DNA from: Novosphingobium aerophilum
GTDB taxonomy: Bacteria > Pseudomonadota > Alphaproteobacteria > Sphingomonadales > Sphingomonadaceae
DNA: 63,139 bases
NCBI RefSeq assembly: GCF_014230305.1
Contig: NZ_JACLAU010000019.1
Location: forward strand, 1 to 63,139
Direction: 5' to 3'
In this document: piece after piece, positions 27,362-34,879 of the stretch
Numbering within the stretch: position 1 is the first letter of the stretch
Layout of the letters: each line of letters starts with the position of its first letter
Program-made: the position numbers and the translations under genes
The notes under the pieces: generated by a model
Database searches by the model: none
What the model was told of the DNA's origin: nothing
The model's input: only the letters and a program-made list of their open reading frames with translations

Positions 27362-27724
27362 TCAGTGGATGGTCACGGGGGTGGCATCGAGCAAATACCG
27401 GGTGAGGTCGATTTCGACCCGGCGTGCGACGGTGAGCGCCTGGAGCACCGCTTCCCCGGACCGGGCACACGCCGGTTCGAGTGCGGCGGCAAGGCTCCCG
27501 TAAGTCGCGTCATTCCCGACCTCCGCGGCATGCCGCTCGAGCCGCTCCAGATGCTCGGGCCGAACCGTCGCGAAGCGGCGCGAGCAGAACAGCGCGACAT
27601 TCTGGCGATGGGTTGTGCTCTCCCAGATCTCGTGCTTGAACATGACCCGGAAGCGCATGCCGTGGTCGTGGCAGAACTCCCGGACAAGGCCGAGCACATT
27701 TCCATTCCGGCGAACGCAAGCCAT
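27362..27724 (-). CDS. TnsA-C-terminal-like mini-protein, nuclease domain absent
   Basis: The 120-residue protein precedes tniA by 132 bp. The segment LVREFCHDHGMRFRVMFKHEIWESTTHRQNVALFCSRRF resembles the part of TnsA after the nuclease core (late domain that contacts TnsC). The frame is open only 16 codons further upstream before a stop, and the candidate transposon end lies 45 bp beyond that, leaving no room for the FokI-like nuclease domain. It may be a truncated gene or a small protein keeping only the protein-contact role. The assignment is by resemblance only. Confidence 0.5.
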   Translation of the reverse strand: MACVRRNGNVLGLVREFCHDHGMRFRVMFKHEIWESTTHRQNVALFCSRRFATVRPEHLERLERHAAEVGNDATYGSLAAALEPACARSGEAVLQALTVARRVEIDLTRYLLDATPVTIH

Positions 27725-27829
27725 GGAAGCGTAATTCCTATCCCTTGCTCGCCTTTTTTTCCCTTTGAGGTTTAGTCAATTCCTGAGTCAACTATCAAGG
27801 GTCTCTCAAGATCGACGAAAAGTGTCTCA
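27725..27829. repeat. Right transposon end with repeated TTGACT/TTGAGA units
   Basis: Read inward on the minus strand, this 105-bp stretch holds TGAGACAC, then a TTGAGAGACCC unit, TTGATAGTTGACTC and GGAATTGACTAAA in close succession. Several spaced, similar short units are what TnsB-type transposases bind at their ends. Confidence 0.5.
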
Positions 27830-28103
27830 TGCCCACTCCGATCTCGGGGTCAGCCACCGTCGCGATGATCCCTCCTACATGCAGTTAGATGCTTGCCCTC
27901 GCCTTCTCAGTCGATGAATTGTCGCGAGGGTAGCCACAATTTGCAATGTCCTATCGCCGGCATCAGCGCGACACATCTGTCGTTGGGTCGCTGCTTAGCG
28001 CGCCTGATGAGTTCAGTTAGAGATTGACTCTGCCTTCCGTCATTGATTTTCTGATCAAGCGCATTCCCAATCAGATCAGCACGCCGCCTTGAGGGGGTGC
28101 GTC
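27830..28103. other. Gene-poor stretch between the transposon end and the lytic transglycosylase
   Basis: About 270 bp with no convincing gene. A 68-residue minus-strand frame (27907-28113) has no recognisable family features and overlaps the next gene's ribosome-binding region. The promoter of the lytic transglycosylase gene should lie here. Confidence 0.5.
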
Positions 28104-28955
28104 GTGATTTCACCTAATTGTAGTTTAATCGCCTTTGCTGCTATGGCTTGCGTCTCGACCGTGGAGGCTAGAGAAGTCGATCTTCTCCAGTTTTCTCCAT
28201 TTGCCGTCACCGCGAGCAATGAACCGGTGGCCGTCGGAGTGGCGCTCAGCTCCCACTTTGAAGCCTTGGTTGAGCCTGCCGATGAGCGCCGCGTCAGTGA
28301 TAGGGCCCACGCTATCGGAGTAAACAACCCGTCAGGACTTTTCGAACCGAAGCATCTGGCGATCCTGGAGCCCTTCACCTCGTCATCGTGCCTGCAGAAT
28401 GGGTATCGCCCGACCTGGTGGTTGCCTCACGAGGTGGAGAACCGCCGAGTAGCCTATTTTTCAGCAATGTCCGCGATAGCTTGCGAAAATGGGCTTCCTG
28501 AGAGCCTTCTCGACGCGGTCATTGCTCAGGAATCAGGATACAAGGCTTGGGCACTAAGTGGGGCGGGTGCGATGGGCATGATGCAGGTCATGCCGGGAAC
28601 AGCGAGAACTCTGGAGCTAACTAACCCTTGGGATGCGCTGGACAACATGAGGGCAGGGGCACGCTACCTTCGTCAGCAGCTTGATCGCTTTGGACGCGTC
28701 GATTTGGCCTTGGCTGCATACAATGCGGGGCCAGAACGTCGTTCACTCGCGCTGGGCAGCATTCCTGCAATCCCGGAGACCCGTAATTACGTGCAGGCTA
28801 TCACAACCAACTGGGTGCGCCTCACTAAACTTGGGAGCCCAAATTCGATCGTTGCCGCGCGGGCTATGGCGGCCAACCTCGCAGTACGAGCCTCAGGCTA
28901 CCGCGAGGTAGCCCTCATAACCTACGGGGGCACGAATGCGGCAAACCCGATATAG
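28104..28955 (+). CDS. Lytic transglycosylase (SLT family), conjugation-associated
   Basis: The 283-residue protein has a signal-like start (LIAFAAMACVSTVEA) and a C-terminal goose-lysozyme-type SLT domain. IAQESGYKAWALSGAGAMGMMQVMPGTA contains the catalytic Glu, followed by NMRAGARYLRQQLDRF and LALAAYNAGPE. It cuts peptidoglycan to make room for the transfer apparatus, like VirB1 or F orf169. The GTG at 28104 is preceded by GAGGGGG at good distance; a TTG at 28089 is the alternative. It lies at the left border of the transfer region and is convergent with the next small gene. Confidence 0.82.
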   Translation: MISPNCSLIAFAAMACVSTVEAREVDLLQFSPFAVTASNEPVAVGVALSSHFEALVEPADERRVSDRAHAIGVNNPSGLFEPKHLAILEPFTSSSCLQNGYRPTWWLPHEVENRRVAYFSAMSAIACENGLPESLLDAVIAQESGYKAWALSGAGAMGMMQVMPGTARTLELTNPWDALDNMRAGARYLRQQLDRFGRVDLALAAYNAGPERRSLALGSIPAIPETRNYVQAITTNWVRLTKLGSPNSIVAARAMAANLAVRASGYREVALITYGGTNAANPI

Positions 28956-29206
28956 TGGGCATACAGGACAGCGATCGCCAGAATGCTCGGAAATCCCAGA
29001 AGGTACGAAAGCTGGAAGTGCAACCACACCCGCGGGAGCCAGACAATCCACCCGGCAAATGTCCTTCGCGGTGGAGCAAGCACGCCCGTTCGAATGTCGT
29101 AGCATGTCTTGAGCGCCGCACAGGCGGAGCAGATCGCGGCGAGCAGGGTTACAGCGCTGTACAGCTTCTGCCATGCCAGAACGGTCTCAGACGCCACGTT
29201 GCCCAT
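28922..29206 (-). CDS. Small membrane protein of unknown function
   Basis: The 94-residue protein has three hydrophobic stretches: VTLLAAICSACAA, WIVWLPRVWLHFQLSYLLGF and ILAIAVLYAHYIGFAAF. Its start shares a base with the stop of the HTH gene upstream (TGATG), which argues for a real coupled gene. Its 3' end overlaps the convergent lytic transglycosylase by 34 bp. No family was recognised. Confidence 0.55.
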   Translation of the reverse strand: MGNVASETVLAWQKLYSAVTLLAAICSACAALKTCYDIRTGVLAPPRRTFAGWIVWLPRVWLHFQLSYLLGFPSILAIAVLYAHYIGFAAFVPP

Positions 29207-29727
29207 CAGGCCTGCAAAGTCTGGTCGTTCTGCATGACCCGTTCTTGGTGCGAGAGCAGCAGATCATAAGCTCGGCGTGCGGCCTCATGGATGATTGCTG
29301 GCCGCAGGTCGACCTCGATCGAGCCGCGCCGGCAGGTCATGACCTCGAGATAGAAACTCTTGAGGCTTTCGGTAGCTAGGAAAACCGCCTGATTTGCGTA
29401 GGCATCAGGGTCGCGAAGCAGCGCAACGCTGATCTTGGCGCGAACGTGGTCGATCCCAAGTTCGTTGAAAATCCTGTCCCGCAAACCTTCCGTAAGTGGG
29501 TTGGTCCGCTTGAGGATCTTGTGGAGCCTGGGCCGCGTCATCCGGAGGCGATCGGCCAGATGCGCCGGCGGAATGCCTTGCCTGGTGAGTTCTGCGCAAA
29601 TCAGCTGCTTGTATTGATCCTGTTCGCCAACGCCCGGCTTCGGATTGGCGAAGAGAAAGACCGGTTCCACTTCAGGATCAGTGCTCGGCTTGAAGACCGT
29701 CTCGGGCGTCAAGTTCCTGTGAGGCAT
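29206..29727 (-). CDS. HTH-domain protein, putative regulator
   Basis: The 173-residue protein carries an XRE-like helix-turn-helix in the middle (LICAELTRQGIPPAHLADRLRMTRPRLHKILK), then TNPLTEGLRDRIFNELGID, and a C-terminal helical part. GGGAGG stands seven bases before the ATG at 29727, which settles the start against a longer frame. It is translationally coupled to the small membrane protein downstream and lies close to the start of the transfer operon, so it is a candidate controller of transfer genes. Confidence 0.65.
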   Translation of the reverse strand: MPHRNLTPETVFKPSTDPEVEPVFLFANPKPGVGEQDQYKQLICAELTRQGIPPAHLADRLRMTRPRLHKILKRTNPLTEGLRDRIFNELGIDHVRAKISVALLRDPDAYANQAVFLATESLKSFYLEVMTCRRGSIEVDLRPAIIHEAARRAYDLLLSHQERVMQNDQTLQA

Positions 29728-29816
29728 TTTCGATCCCTCCCAAGGCAAAACGTCTATGGGATGGCATAACCTGTCAAGAGTCTTAAGAAGTGCGTAACAC
29801 CGCTCCGGAGCTCTAC

Positions 29817-30176
29817 CTAGATGAGATTGTGGCGCTCGGCGAGATAGACGGCAAGTGGGACGAGGATCTTATCAATGCCCTGTCTATCTCCAATCTTCTT
29901 TACCTTGTCGCGCAGCGCATCGTAGTCAGCCGACCACTTCGGCGAGACCTCCAGCCACACCGTAATATCGCCGTCGACCGGGAACTCGCTGAGGAAGAGG
30001 TCGAGCTCCTCCTTGGAAATCCCGTGGGATTGAAGGCGTTCACAGGCCCTTTGCACCGTCATCCGCATCGTCTGGAAGCGCCCGGTTCGTTTGGAATAGG
30101 CGCACATCGCATCGGCCAGCAGGTCGAAGCACTGCTGGCTCAGGTGGATCCGGACATTGCGGTTGCCTGCGGCCAT
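29817..30176 (-). CDS. Small putative ribbon-helix-helix-type DNA-binding protein
   Basis: The 119-residue protein starts NVRIHLSQQCFDLLADAMCAYSKRTG, a beta-strand then helices as in Arc/CopG-type proteins. The rest is helical (KEELDLFLSEFP, YDALRDKVKKIGDR). The frame is open as far as 30386, but that extension would be translated from the 21-bp iteron array, so the ATG at 30176 is preferred. It is divergent from traA with the iterons in between, the usual place for an autoregulator or accessory transfer protein. The fold call is tentative. Confidence 0.55.
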   Translation of the reverse strand: MAAGNRNVRIHLSQQCFDLLADAMCAYSKRTGRFQTMRMTVQRACERLQSHGISKEELDLFLSEFPVDGDITVWLEVSPKWSADYDALRDKVKKIGDRQGIDKILVPLAVYLAERHNLI

Positions 30177-30270
30177 AAGCGGATCATCCAGGGCATGTGA
30201 CTTCGTCCACAATGGCCCGGAAATGTAAATTTGGCGAATCCGGCCATTGCCGAGCGAGTCGCAGCGCTCG

Positions 30271-30375
30271 TTTCCCGCAGCGGGAAACCAAATTGCCGAT
30301 CCGGCAAACACAATTCCCGAAACGGCAAACGCAGTTCCCGCAAAGGAAATTCCGTTTCTCCAAACGGGAAACAGA
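30271..30375. repeat. Five tandem 21-bp palindromic iterons
   Basis: Units start at 30271, 30292, 30313, 30334 and 30355, exactly 21 bp apart. The units are degenerate copies of (A/G/T)TTCCCG-3 nt-CGGGAAAC, each with its own dyad symmetry; the first (TTTCCCGCAGCGGGAAA) is perfect and the fourth is the weakest. A further half-match lies at about 30386-30405. Two helical turns per unit puts all copies on one face of the DNA. It lies between a divergent small DNA-binding-protein gene and traA, so it is probably an operator array, or a centromere- or origin-like site. Confidence 0.85.
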
Positions 30376-30512
30376 CCCCGCCTCAAATTGCCGTTCCAGG
30401 AAATCTTCCGATTCGCGAGCCCGCTTCAACCACCTGTTAATTGCTCGGGCCAGCGCACCTCTGTTCATTCTGAAGGCCGTGAATGACGCGGCTTTTGGAA
30501 AAAGGACGAGAG

Positions 30513-30827
30513 ATGAAACGCACCATACAAGGAAAGGGGCAGACCCTGCTCCAGGGCGCGGCGGTCGTCGCTGTCGCGGCCCTCTTCGGCAGCGAGGTCG
30601 CGATGGCCGGCGCTGACGCGACCTTCAACACGGCGCTTACTGCCTTCACCGGCTTCCTCGAAGGTTCGGGCGGCAAGATCATCACCGTGCTCAGCCTGGC
30701 CGGCGGCATCGTCGGTCTCGCTTCGGGCCGTTTCAGCCTGGCGCAGGTCGCCATTCCGGTGGGTGTCGGTGTCGGCGCGGGAACCGGCGTGCCGATCGTC
30801 ACCGCCGCAGTCACCGCAACGATCTGA
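30513..30827 (+). CDS. traA: F-type conjugative pilin TraA
   Basis: The 104-residue protein has a long leader ending AMA-GADA, followed by a mature pilin of about 70 residues with two hydrophobic helices (FTGFLEGSGGKIITVLSLAGGIVGLASG and VAIPVGVGVGAGTGVPIVTAAV). That is the standard F/TrbC pilin plan. The ATG at 30513 is preceded by GGACGAGAG and gives a normal leader; the longer frame to 30483 does not. It is the first gene of the transfer operon. A strong hairpin follows. Confidence 0.85.
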   Translation: MKRTIQGKGQTLLQGAAVVAVAALFGSEVAMAGADATFNTALTAFTGFLEGSGGKIITVLSLAGGIVGLASGRFSLAQVAIPVGVGVGAGTGVPIVTAAVTATI

Positions 30828-30843
30828 CCCCAAGCGGTCCCCC

Positions 30844-30877
30844 TCCGGCCTCGCTCTCGAAACGAGGACTGGCCGGA
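30844..30877 (+). terminator. Hairpin between traA and traL
   Basis: TCCGGCC (30844-30850) pairs perfectly with GGCCGGA (30871-30877), with an inner CTCG/CGAG stem (30856-30866). It stands between pilin and traL without a T-run, so it may act as an attenuator or a 3'-end stabiliser giving more pilin mRNA than downstream mRNA. Confidence 0.55.
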
Positions 30878-30901
30878 CAACCTGGAGGGCGGCGTCGTCT
30901 C

Positions 30902-31186
30902 ATGAATCGCTACACGGTTCCCGCGCATCTCGATGATCCCGAGCTCATCGGCTTTTGGACGCTCGATGAGTTTCTCGCGATGATCTTGCCCTTCGCGTGG
31001 GGGATCCTGTCTCAACATATTCTGATTGGGATTTCAGCAAGCGTGCTGGCCTGGTGGGGATTGCGCAAGTTGAAGGCGGGACGTGCCGTCTCGTGGATCA
31101 TTCATTCGGCCTACTGGTACCTGCCCGGTGCCTTCATGGGCCTCAAGGCGACGCCGCCCTCCCATCTTCGACTGATGGCGGGCTGA
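30902..31186 (+). CDS. traL: TraL, F-type T4SS envelope protein
   Basis: The 94-residue protein has the TraL plan: an N-terminal YTVPAHLDDPELIGFWTLDEF segment then two membrane helices (LAMILPFAWGILSQHILIGISASVLAWWGL and the AVSWIIHSAYWYLP region). TraL is an inner-membrane component required early in pilus assembly. It is separated from traE by only one base. Confidence 0.87.
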   Translation: MNRYTVPAHLDDPELIGFWTLDEFLAMILPFAWGILSQHILIGISASVLAWWGLRKLKAGRAVSWIIHSAYWYLPGAFMGLKATPPSHLRLMAG

Positions 31187-31187
31187 T

Positions 31188-31805
31188 ATGGACCTCTCGA
31201 TTTCCCACGGCCAGGCGCAGCGGCTTTTGAAGCAGCGCAACCTCCTGGCTATAACGGCAACCGGACTGTTCGGTCTCAGCGTGCTGCTCACCCTGACCGC
31301 GGCGCACCGCGACCGCGAGGTCGTGCTGCAGCCGGTGCTGGCAAAGCCGCTCACGCTGTCCTCCAGCCACGTCGACAAGGACTATCTCGAGCTCGTGACG
31401 CGCGATGCCGCGCTCCTCACGCTCAACCGCTCGCCCTCGAACCTCCAGTACTGGATGGATTCGATCCTCGCCATCACGGATCCCAGGACCCACGGCCGGA
31501 TGAAGGCCGAGCTCATGAAGATCTTCAATGAGCAGAACGGCTCGAGCGTCTCGCAGTATTTCACGATTCAAGCGCTGAGCGTCGACCCCGATGCCCTGAC
31601 CAGCGAGGTCAATGGCGTGCTCCATACCGTCGTCGGTTCCAAGGAAGTGACCGCCGAGGCGCGGACCTTCCGCTTCGTATGGAGCTACTCGGGCGTCAGC
31701 CTCAAGCTCGCCGGGTTCGGACGCGTCACCAAGGACGGCGCGGGTGGCGCCACGGGAACGGAGCCCGGCAAGGCCAGCAACAAGAGCGATGGAGGAGAGG
31801 GGTGA
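31188..31805 (+). CDS. traE: TraE, F-type T4SS inner-membrane/periplasmic protein (VirB8-like)
   Basis: The 205-residue protein has one N-terminal membrane helix (LLAITATGLFGLSVLLTLTA) and a periplasmic domain, as in TraE. LQYWMDSILAITDPRTHGRMKAELMK is typical. It links the inner membrane to the core complex. Its stop overlaps the traK ATG (TGATG). Confidence 0.87.
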   Translation: MDLSISHGQAQRLLKQRNLLAITATGLFGLSVLLTLTAAHRDREVVLQPVLAKPLTLSSSHVDKDYLELVTRDAALLTLNRSPSNLQYWMDSILAITDPRTHGRMKAELMKIFNEQNGSSVSQYFTIQALSVDPDALTSEVNGVLHTVVGSKEVTAEARTFRFVWSYSGVSLKLAGFGRVTKDGAGGATGTEPGKASNKSDGGEG

Positions 31806-32599
31806 TGGCCCAGCTTGGATGGGGCGCGATTGGGGTGGGCGCAGTGCTCGCCGGCAGGCCCTACGCAATTACGGGACGCCCGGTGGGCACGGTGCTCATT
31901 TGCCTTGGTGCGCTGTGTCTCGCCGCTCCCGCCATGGCCGACCAGAGCATTCCTGCCGCCGACAACGGCACGGTCGCCTGCGTGGCCTCGGCCAAGGACC
32001 TCACCCGGATCAGCCTGGCTGGCGATCAGTTTGCCGCGGTCTCGAAGATCAGCACGGGCAACCCGGCCGAGGACTTCAAGATCGTCAACGAGCCGGTGCG
32101 CGGCGACATCTACCTCTCGGTCCCCGACGGCTTTGCGAGGCCCAACCTCTCGTTCTTCGGCACCACCCGCAAGGGCTACGTCTACAAGTTTGTTTGCCAG
32201 GTTCGCGGGAACGATGCCGAGCAGGTCTTCGTCACCAATACCGCGATCAAGGCCGAAGCGGCGCGCGACTGGGAGGTGCGAAGCTCGCCCGAGGACAGCG
32301 CGGTGCGCCTCGCGCAAGCGATGTACCGCAGCGAGACCATCGAAGGCTTCGAGGTGCGTTCAGACGTGCTCGAGCCGGTGACGGTCGGCAAGCTCGAGGT
32401 CCAGCAGGTCGGTGAATACCGCGGCGCGTACCTCAAGGGCGTGGTCCTGCGCGTCCGCAACACCGGCCGCGACGCGCTCGCGCTCGACGAGAACATGCTC
32501 GCCGCCAAAGGCGCGGTCGCCTTCATGACCCCTGTCAGCGAACTCGCACCGGGCCAGGCCGCTGCCGTCTACCTCATCCAATCGAACGGAGGCCGCTGA
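31805..32599 (+). CDS. traK: TraK, secretin-like outer-membrane core protein (VirB9-like)
   Basis: The 264-residue protein has a signal peptide (VLICLGALCLAAPAMA) and a beta-rich periplasmic body (VNEPVRGDIYLSVPDGFARPNLSFFGTTRKGYVYKFVCQV). TraK with TraV and TraB forms the outer-membrane core of the F-type channel. The ATG at 31805 overlaps the traE stop, which decides the start against the much longer open frame. It is coupled to traB by TGATG. Confidence 0.85.
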   Translation: MAQLGWGAIGVGAVLAGRPYAITGRPVGTVLICLGALCLAAPAMADQSIPAADNGTVACVASAKDLTRISLAGDQFAAVSKISTGNPAEDFKIVNEPVRGDIYLSVPDGFARPNLSFFGTTRKGYVYKFVCQVRGNDAEQVFVTNTAIKAEAARDWEVRSSPEDSAVRLAQAMYRSETIEGFEVRSDVLEPVTVGKLEVQQVGEYRGAYLKGVVLRVRNTGRDALALDENMLAAKGAVAFMTPVSELAPGQAAAVYLIQSNGGR

Positions 32600-33978
32600 T
32601 GGATTGGAAGAACCCCTTCCGCAAAGGGCCCAAGGCGCTCGACGGACCCGCCGGTGACGACGAGCCAAGCGATGCCTCGCCGCTTGGCGACGCGATTCAG
32701 GCCAACGAGGCGGTCAAGAAGAAGCAGATGCTGCTTCTCGGGGCAGGCGGTCTCGCCGCCCTGCTGCTCGGCTCAACCTACATCTTCTCAGGCGGCGGCA
32801 AGAGCAGCGACGCACACGTCAAAAAGGAAGTCGGCGAGGTCTCGGTCGACGAGATGGTCAACAAGAACATGGCCGAGAAGGAATGGCGCGCCCAGTCCGA
32901 GGCCCAGATGATGGCGATGGACAACAACATGCGCGCGCTCGCCGCCCGCGCGCAGCGCGCCGACCAGCTTGAAGCGCAAATGGCGCAAAGCCAGGCGCAA
33001 GGCACCGGGGTCTCAGCGGACACCGAGCGGGTGCTTTCAGCCTATCAGAGCGAGAACGAGCAGCTCAAAGCGGCGCTGGCGGCGGCGCGGCAGTCGCCGG
33101 GGATGGGGCAGCCTATCGTCGGACCCGGCGCGACGCCGATCGGGCCCAATGCCATGTATGGCCGCACGAGCCCGCCGAGCTACCAAAGTGCGCAGGCCAC
33201 TCCTGCAGGGCAGGCTGCTGCGGCTGCTGCGGGGCTCCCGAGCGGACGGGGCAGCGAGGTCAGCCTCGTCTCGTTTGGCGAAGGCGCGAGCGGGACAGGC
33301 AGCCCGGTGCCGAAGGGCAACACGGTCTATACCGACAGTGCCAACTACCTGCCGCCGAACTCGATCGCGGTCGCCAAGGTCATTGTCGGGGTCGATGCCG
33401 CCGCCGGCGTGCAGAGCCAGACCGACCCGCTTCCCGTGGTGCTGCGCATCACCGGGCCGGCGCGGTCGGTCTATGATAATGGGCGCCTCCTCACCACCAA
33501 CATCGCCGGGTGCCTGGTCAATGGCGCGGCGCGCGGCGACCTCTCTTCCGAGAAGGTCTACGTCAAGCTGCAGCGGATGACCTGCCCGCAGCCAAACGGC
33601 CGCTACGCGGTCTCGGACGTGAAGGGTTTCATCGCGTTTGGCGGCAAGACCGGGGTGAGGGGGCGCGTCGTCAGCCGCGAAGGCTCGCTGATCGGCCAGG
33701 CGTTCCTCGCGGGGCTCGCCGGCGGGTTCGGACGTGGGTTCTCGGCCAACACCAATTCGATCCTTCAGGGCACCAACGTCAATGTGAACGGTCAGCGTCA
33801 GAAACTAGGTGCCGGAGAGATCCTCCAGGGCGGGCTCGGCGAAGGCGTCGCGACCTCGGCCGACACTGTGTCCAAATACCTGATCGAGCGGGCCGAACAG
33901 TATCAGCCCGTGATCGAGATGCCGACCGGGATCGATGTCGAAATCGTGTTCCTCGAGGGCGTGTTCATCAACGGATGA
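32599..33978 (+). CDS. traB: TraB, core-complex protein (VirB10-like)
   Basis: The 459-residue protein has a cytoplasmic N-terminus, one membrane helix at about 44-64 (MLLLGAGGLAALLLGSTYIF), a coiled and Pro/Gln/Ala-rich linker, and the conserved C-terminal barrel (NSIAVAKVIVGVDAAAGVQSQTDPLPVVLRITGPARSVYDNGRLL, then GCLVNGAARGDLSSEKVYVKL). It spans both membranes and transmits energy to the channel. Nothing unusual. Confidence 0.9.
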   Translation: MDWKNPFRKGPKALDGPAGDDEPSDASPLGDAIQANEAVKKKQMLLLGAGGLAALLLGSTYIFSGGGKSSDAHVKKEVGEVSVDEMVNKNMAEKEWRAQSEAQMMAMDNNMRALAARAQRADQLEAQMAQSQAQGTGVSADTERVLSAYQSENEQLKAALAAARQSPGMGQPIVGPGATPIGPNAMYGRTSPPSYQSAQATPAGQAAAAAAGLPSGRGSEVSLVSFGEGASGTGSPVPKGNTVYTDSANYLPPNSIAVAKVIVGVDAAAGVQSQTDPLPVVLRITGPARSVYDNGRLLTTNIAGCLVNGAARGDLSSEKVYVKLQRMTCPQPNGRYAVSDVKGFIAFGGKTGVRGRVVSREGSLIGQAFLAGLAGGFGRGFSANTNSILQGTNVNVNGQRQKLGAGEILQGGLGEGVATSADTVSKYLIERAEQYQPVIEMPTGIDVEIVFLEGVFING

Positions 33979-33988
33979 GGAGGGTGCC

Positions 33989-34879
33989 ATGAAGCTGAAG
34001 TCACCGAGCTTGAAATCACTGAACTGGGGCCCCGACGCCCTGCGCAAACTGGCGATGCCGCTCGCGGCGATCGCGCTTGGCAGCGGGGGCTCGCTGGTCT
34101 GGGCGAACGCCAATGCCAATGCGCCAAACGCCCCGTCGGAAGCCGATCTTGCGGTCACTGCGGCGCTCAAGGAGCGCTTGCCACGCACGCAAGTGAGCCG
34201 GGTCAATTGCCAGGTCGTCGACGGGGTCTGCGAGGTCACCGCCGGATCGCAGCTGTTCTACGTCGACAGGACCGCGCGCTATCTCCTGATCGGCCGCGTC
34301 TACGACATGCAGACCCGCCAGGACCTCACCGCCGTGCGGCTGCTCGAGGTCAATCCCGACCTGCTGGTCGGCGGGGCTGCGGGTAGCCGACAGGAAGCTC
34401 AGGAAGTCGAGACCCCCCGCCGCGGCGTGAATGCGCCTACGGCGAGCGGTGCCCCCCGGATGATGTCGCTCGCCGCACTGCCCGAGGCGGGCGGCATTGT
34501 CTGGGGAGCAAGCTCGGGGCCGACCGTCACCGTCTTCAGCGACTTTCGCTGCGGCTATTGCCGCGCGCTCTCGGGGGTTCTCGAGACCATGAATGTGCGG
34601 GTGATCGAGCGCCCGATCTCGGTGCTCGGCAGCCGCGACCTTGCCAACCAGGTGTTCTGTGCGCGCGATCGGCGCAAGGCGGTCAAGGCTGCCTATGCGG
34701 GCGCCCCGATCACAGACACCCGCGCCTGCGACACCTCGCCGCTCGATGCCAATGAACGTTTCGCCCGCGAGCAGGGTCTGGCGGGAACGCCGGTCATAGT
34801 CCGCTCGGACGGGGCCGTCATTGAAGGCTTCCGCCCGCGCGAGGTGCTCGAGCAGTGGCTGAAAGGCGCCCGCTCATGA
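33989..34879 (+). CDS. DsbC-like periplasmic disulfide isomerase
   Basis: The 296-residue protein has an N-terminal signal/anchor (LAMPLAAIALGSGGSLVWA), a dimerisation-type domain (RVNCQVVDGVCEVTAGSQLFYVD...YLLIGRVYDMQT) and a thioredoxin fold with CGYC at 188-191 (FSDFRCGYCRAL) and a cis-Pro loop (AGTPVIV). It should isomerise disulfides in cysteine-rich transfer proteins such as TraN, TraU and TraH. GAGGAGGG precedes the ATG at 33989. Its stop overlaps the traV start by ATGA. Confidence 0.87.
   Translation: MKLKSPSLKSLNWGPDALRKLAMPLAAIALGSGGSLVWANANANAPNAPSEADLAVTAALKERLPRTQVSRVNCQVVDGVCEVTAGSQLFYVDRTARYLLIGRVYDMQTRQDLTAVRLLEVNPDLLVGGAAGSRQEAQEVETPRRGVNAPTASGAPRMMSLAALPEAGGIVWGASSGPTVTVFSDFRCGYCRALSGVLETMNVRVIERPISVLGSRDLANQVFCARDRRKAVKAAYAGAPITDTRACDTSPLDANERFAREQGLAGTPVIVRSDGAVIEGFRPREVLEQWLKGARS

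Larger units (their letters stand above)
21679..27829. mobile_element. Tn7/Tn5053-like transposon (TniA-TniB-TniQ module)
   Basis: The module of transposase, ATPase and TniQ genes is bounded by matching short ends read inward: TGAGACGC at 21679-21686 and TGAGACAC on the opposite strand at 27829-27822. Each end also has a GGAATTGA-type repeat (21757-21770 forward; 27783-27771 on the minus strand), arranged as inverted copies as expected for transposase-binding sites. A clear 5-bp target duplication was not found, so exact ends are tentative. Almost the whole 6.15 kb is transposition genes; no resistance or metabolic cargo is seen. Confidence 0.6.

Noticed and set aside
27907..28113. 68-codon minus-strand frame right of the transposon
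   Set aside because: No ribosome-binding site or family resemblance, and it overlaps the leader of the lytic transglycosylase gene.
30271..30375. CRISPR array
   Set aside because: The repeat unit is 21 bp tandem without spacers, so it is an iteron array; no cas genes are present.
30197..30616. Plus-strand frame with a repeated Ser/Gly/Lys/Asn heptad
   Set aside because: The repeated peptide is simply the translation of the 21-bp iteron array and then runs out of frame across traA.
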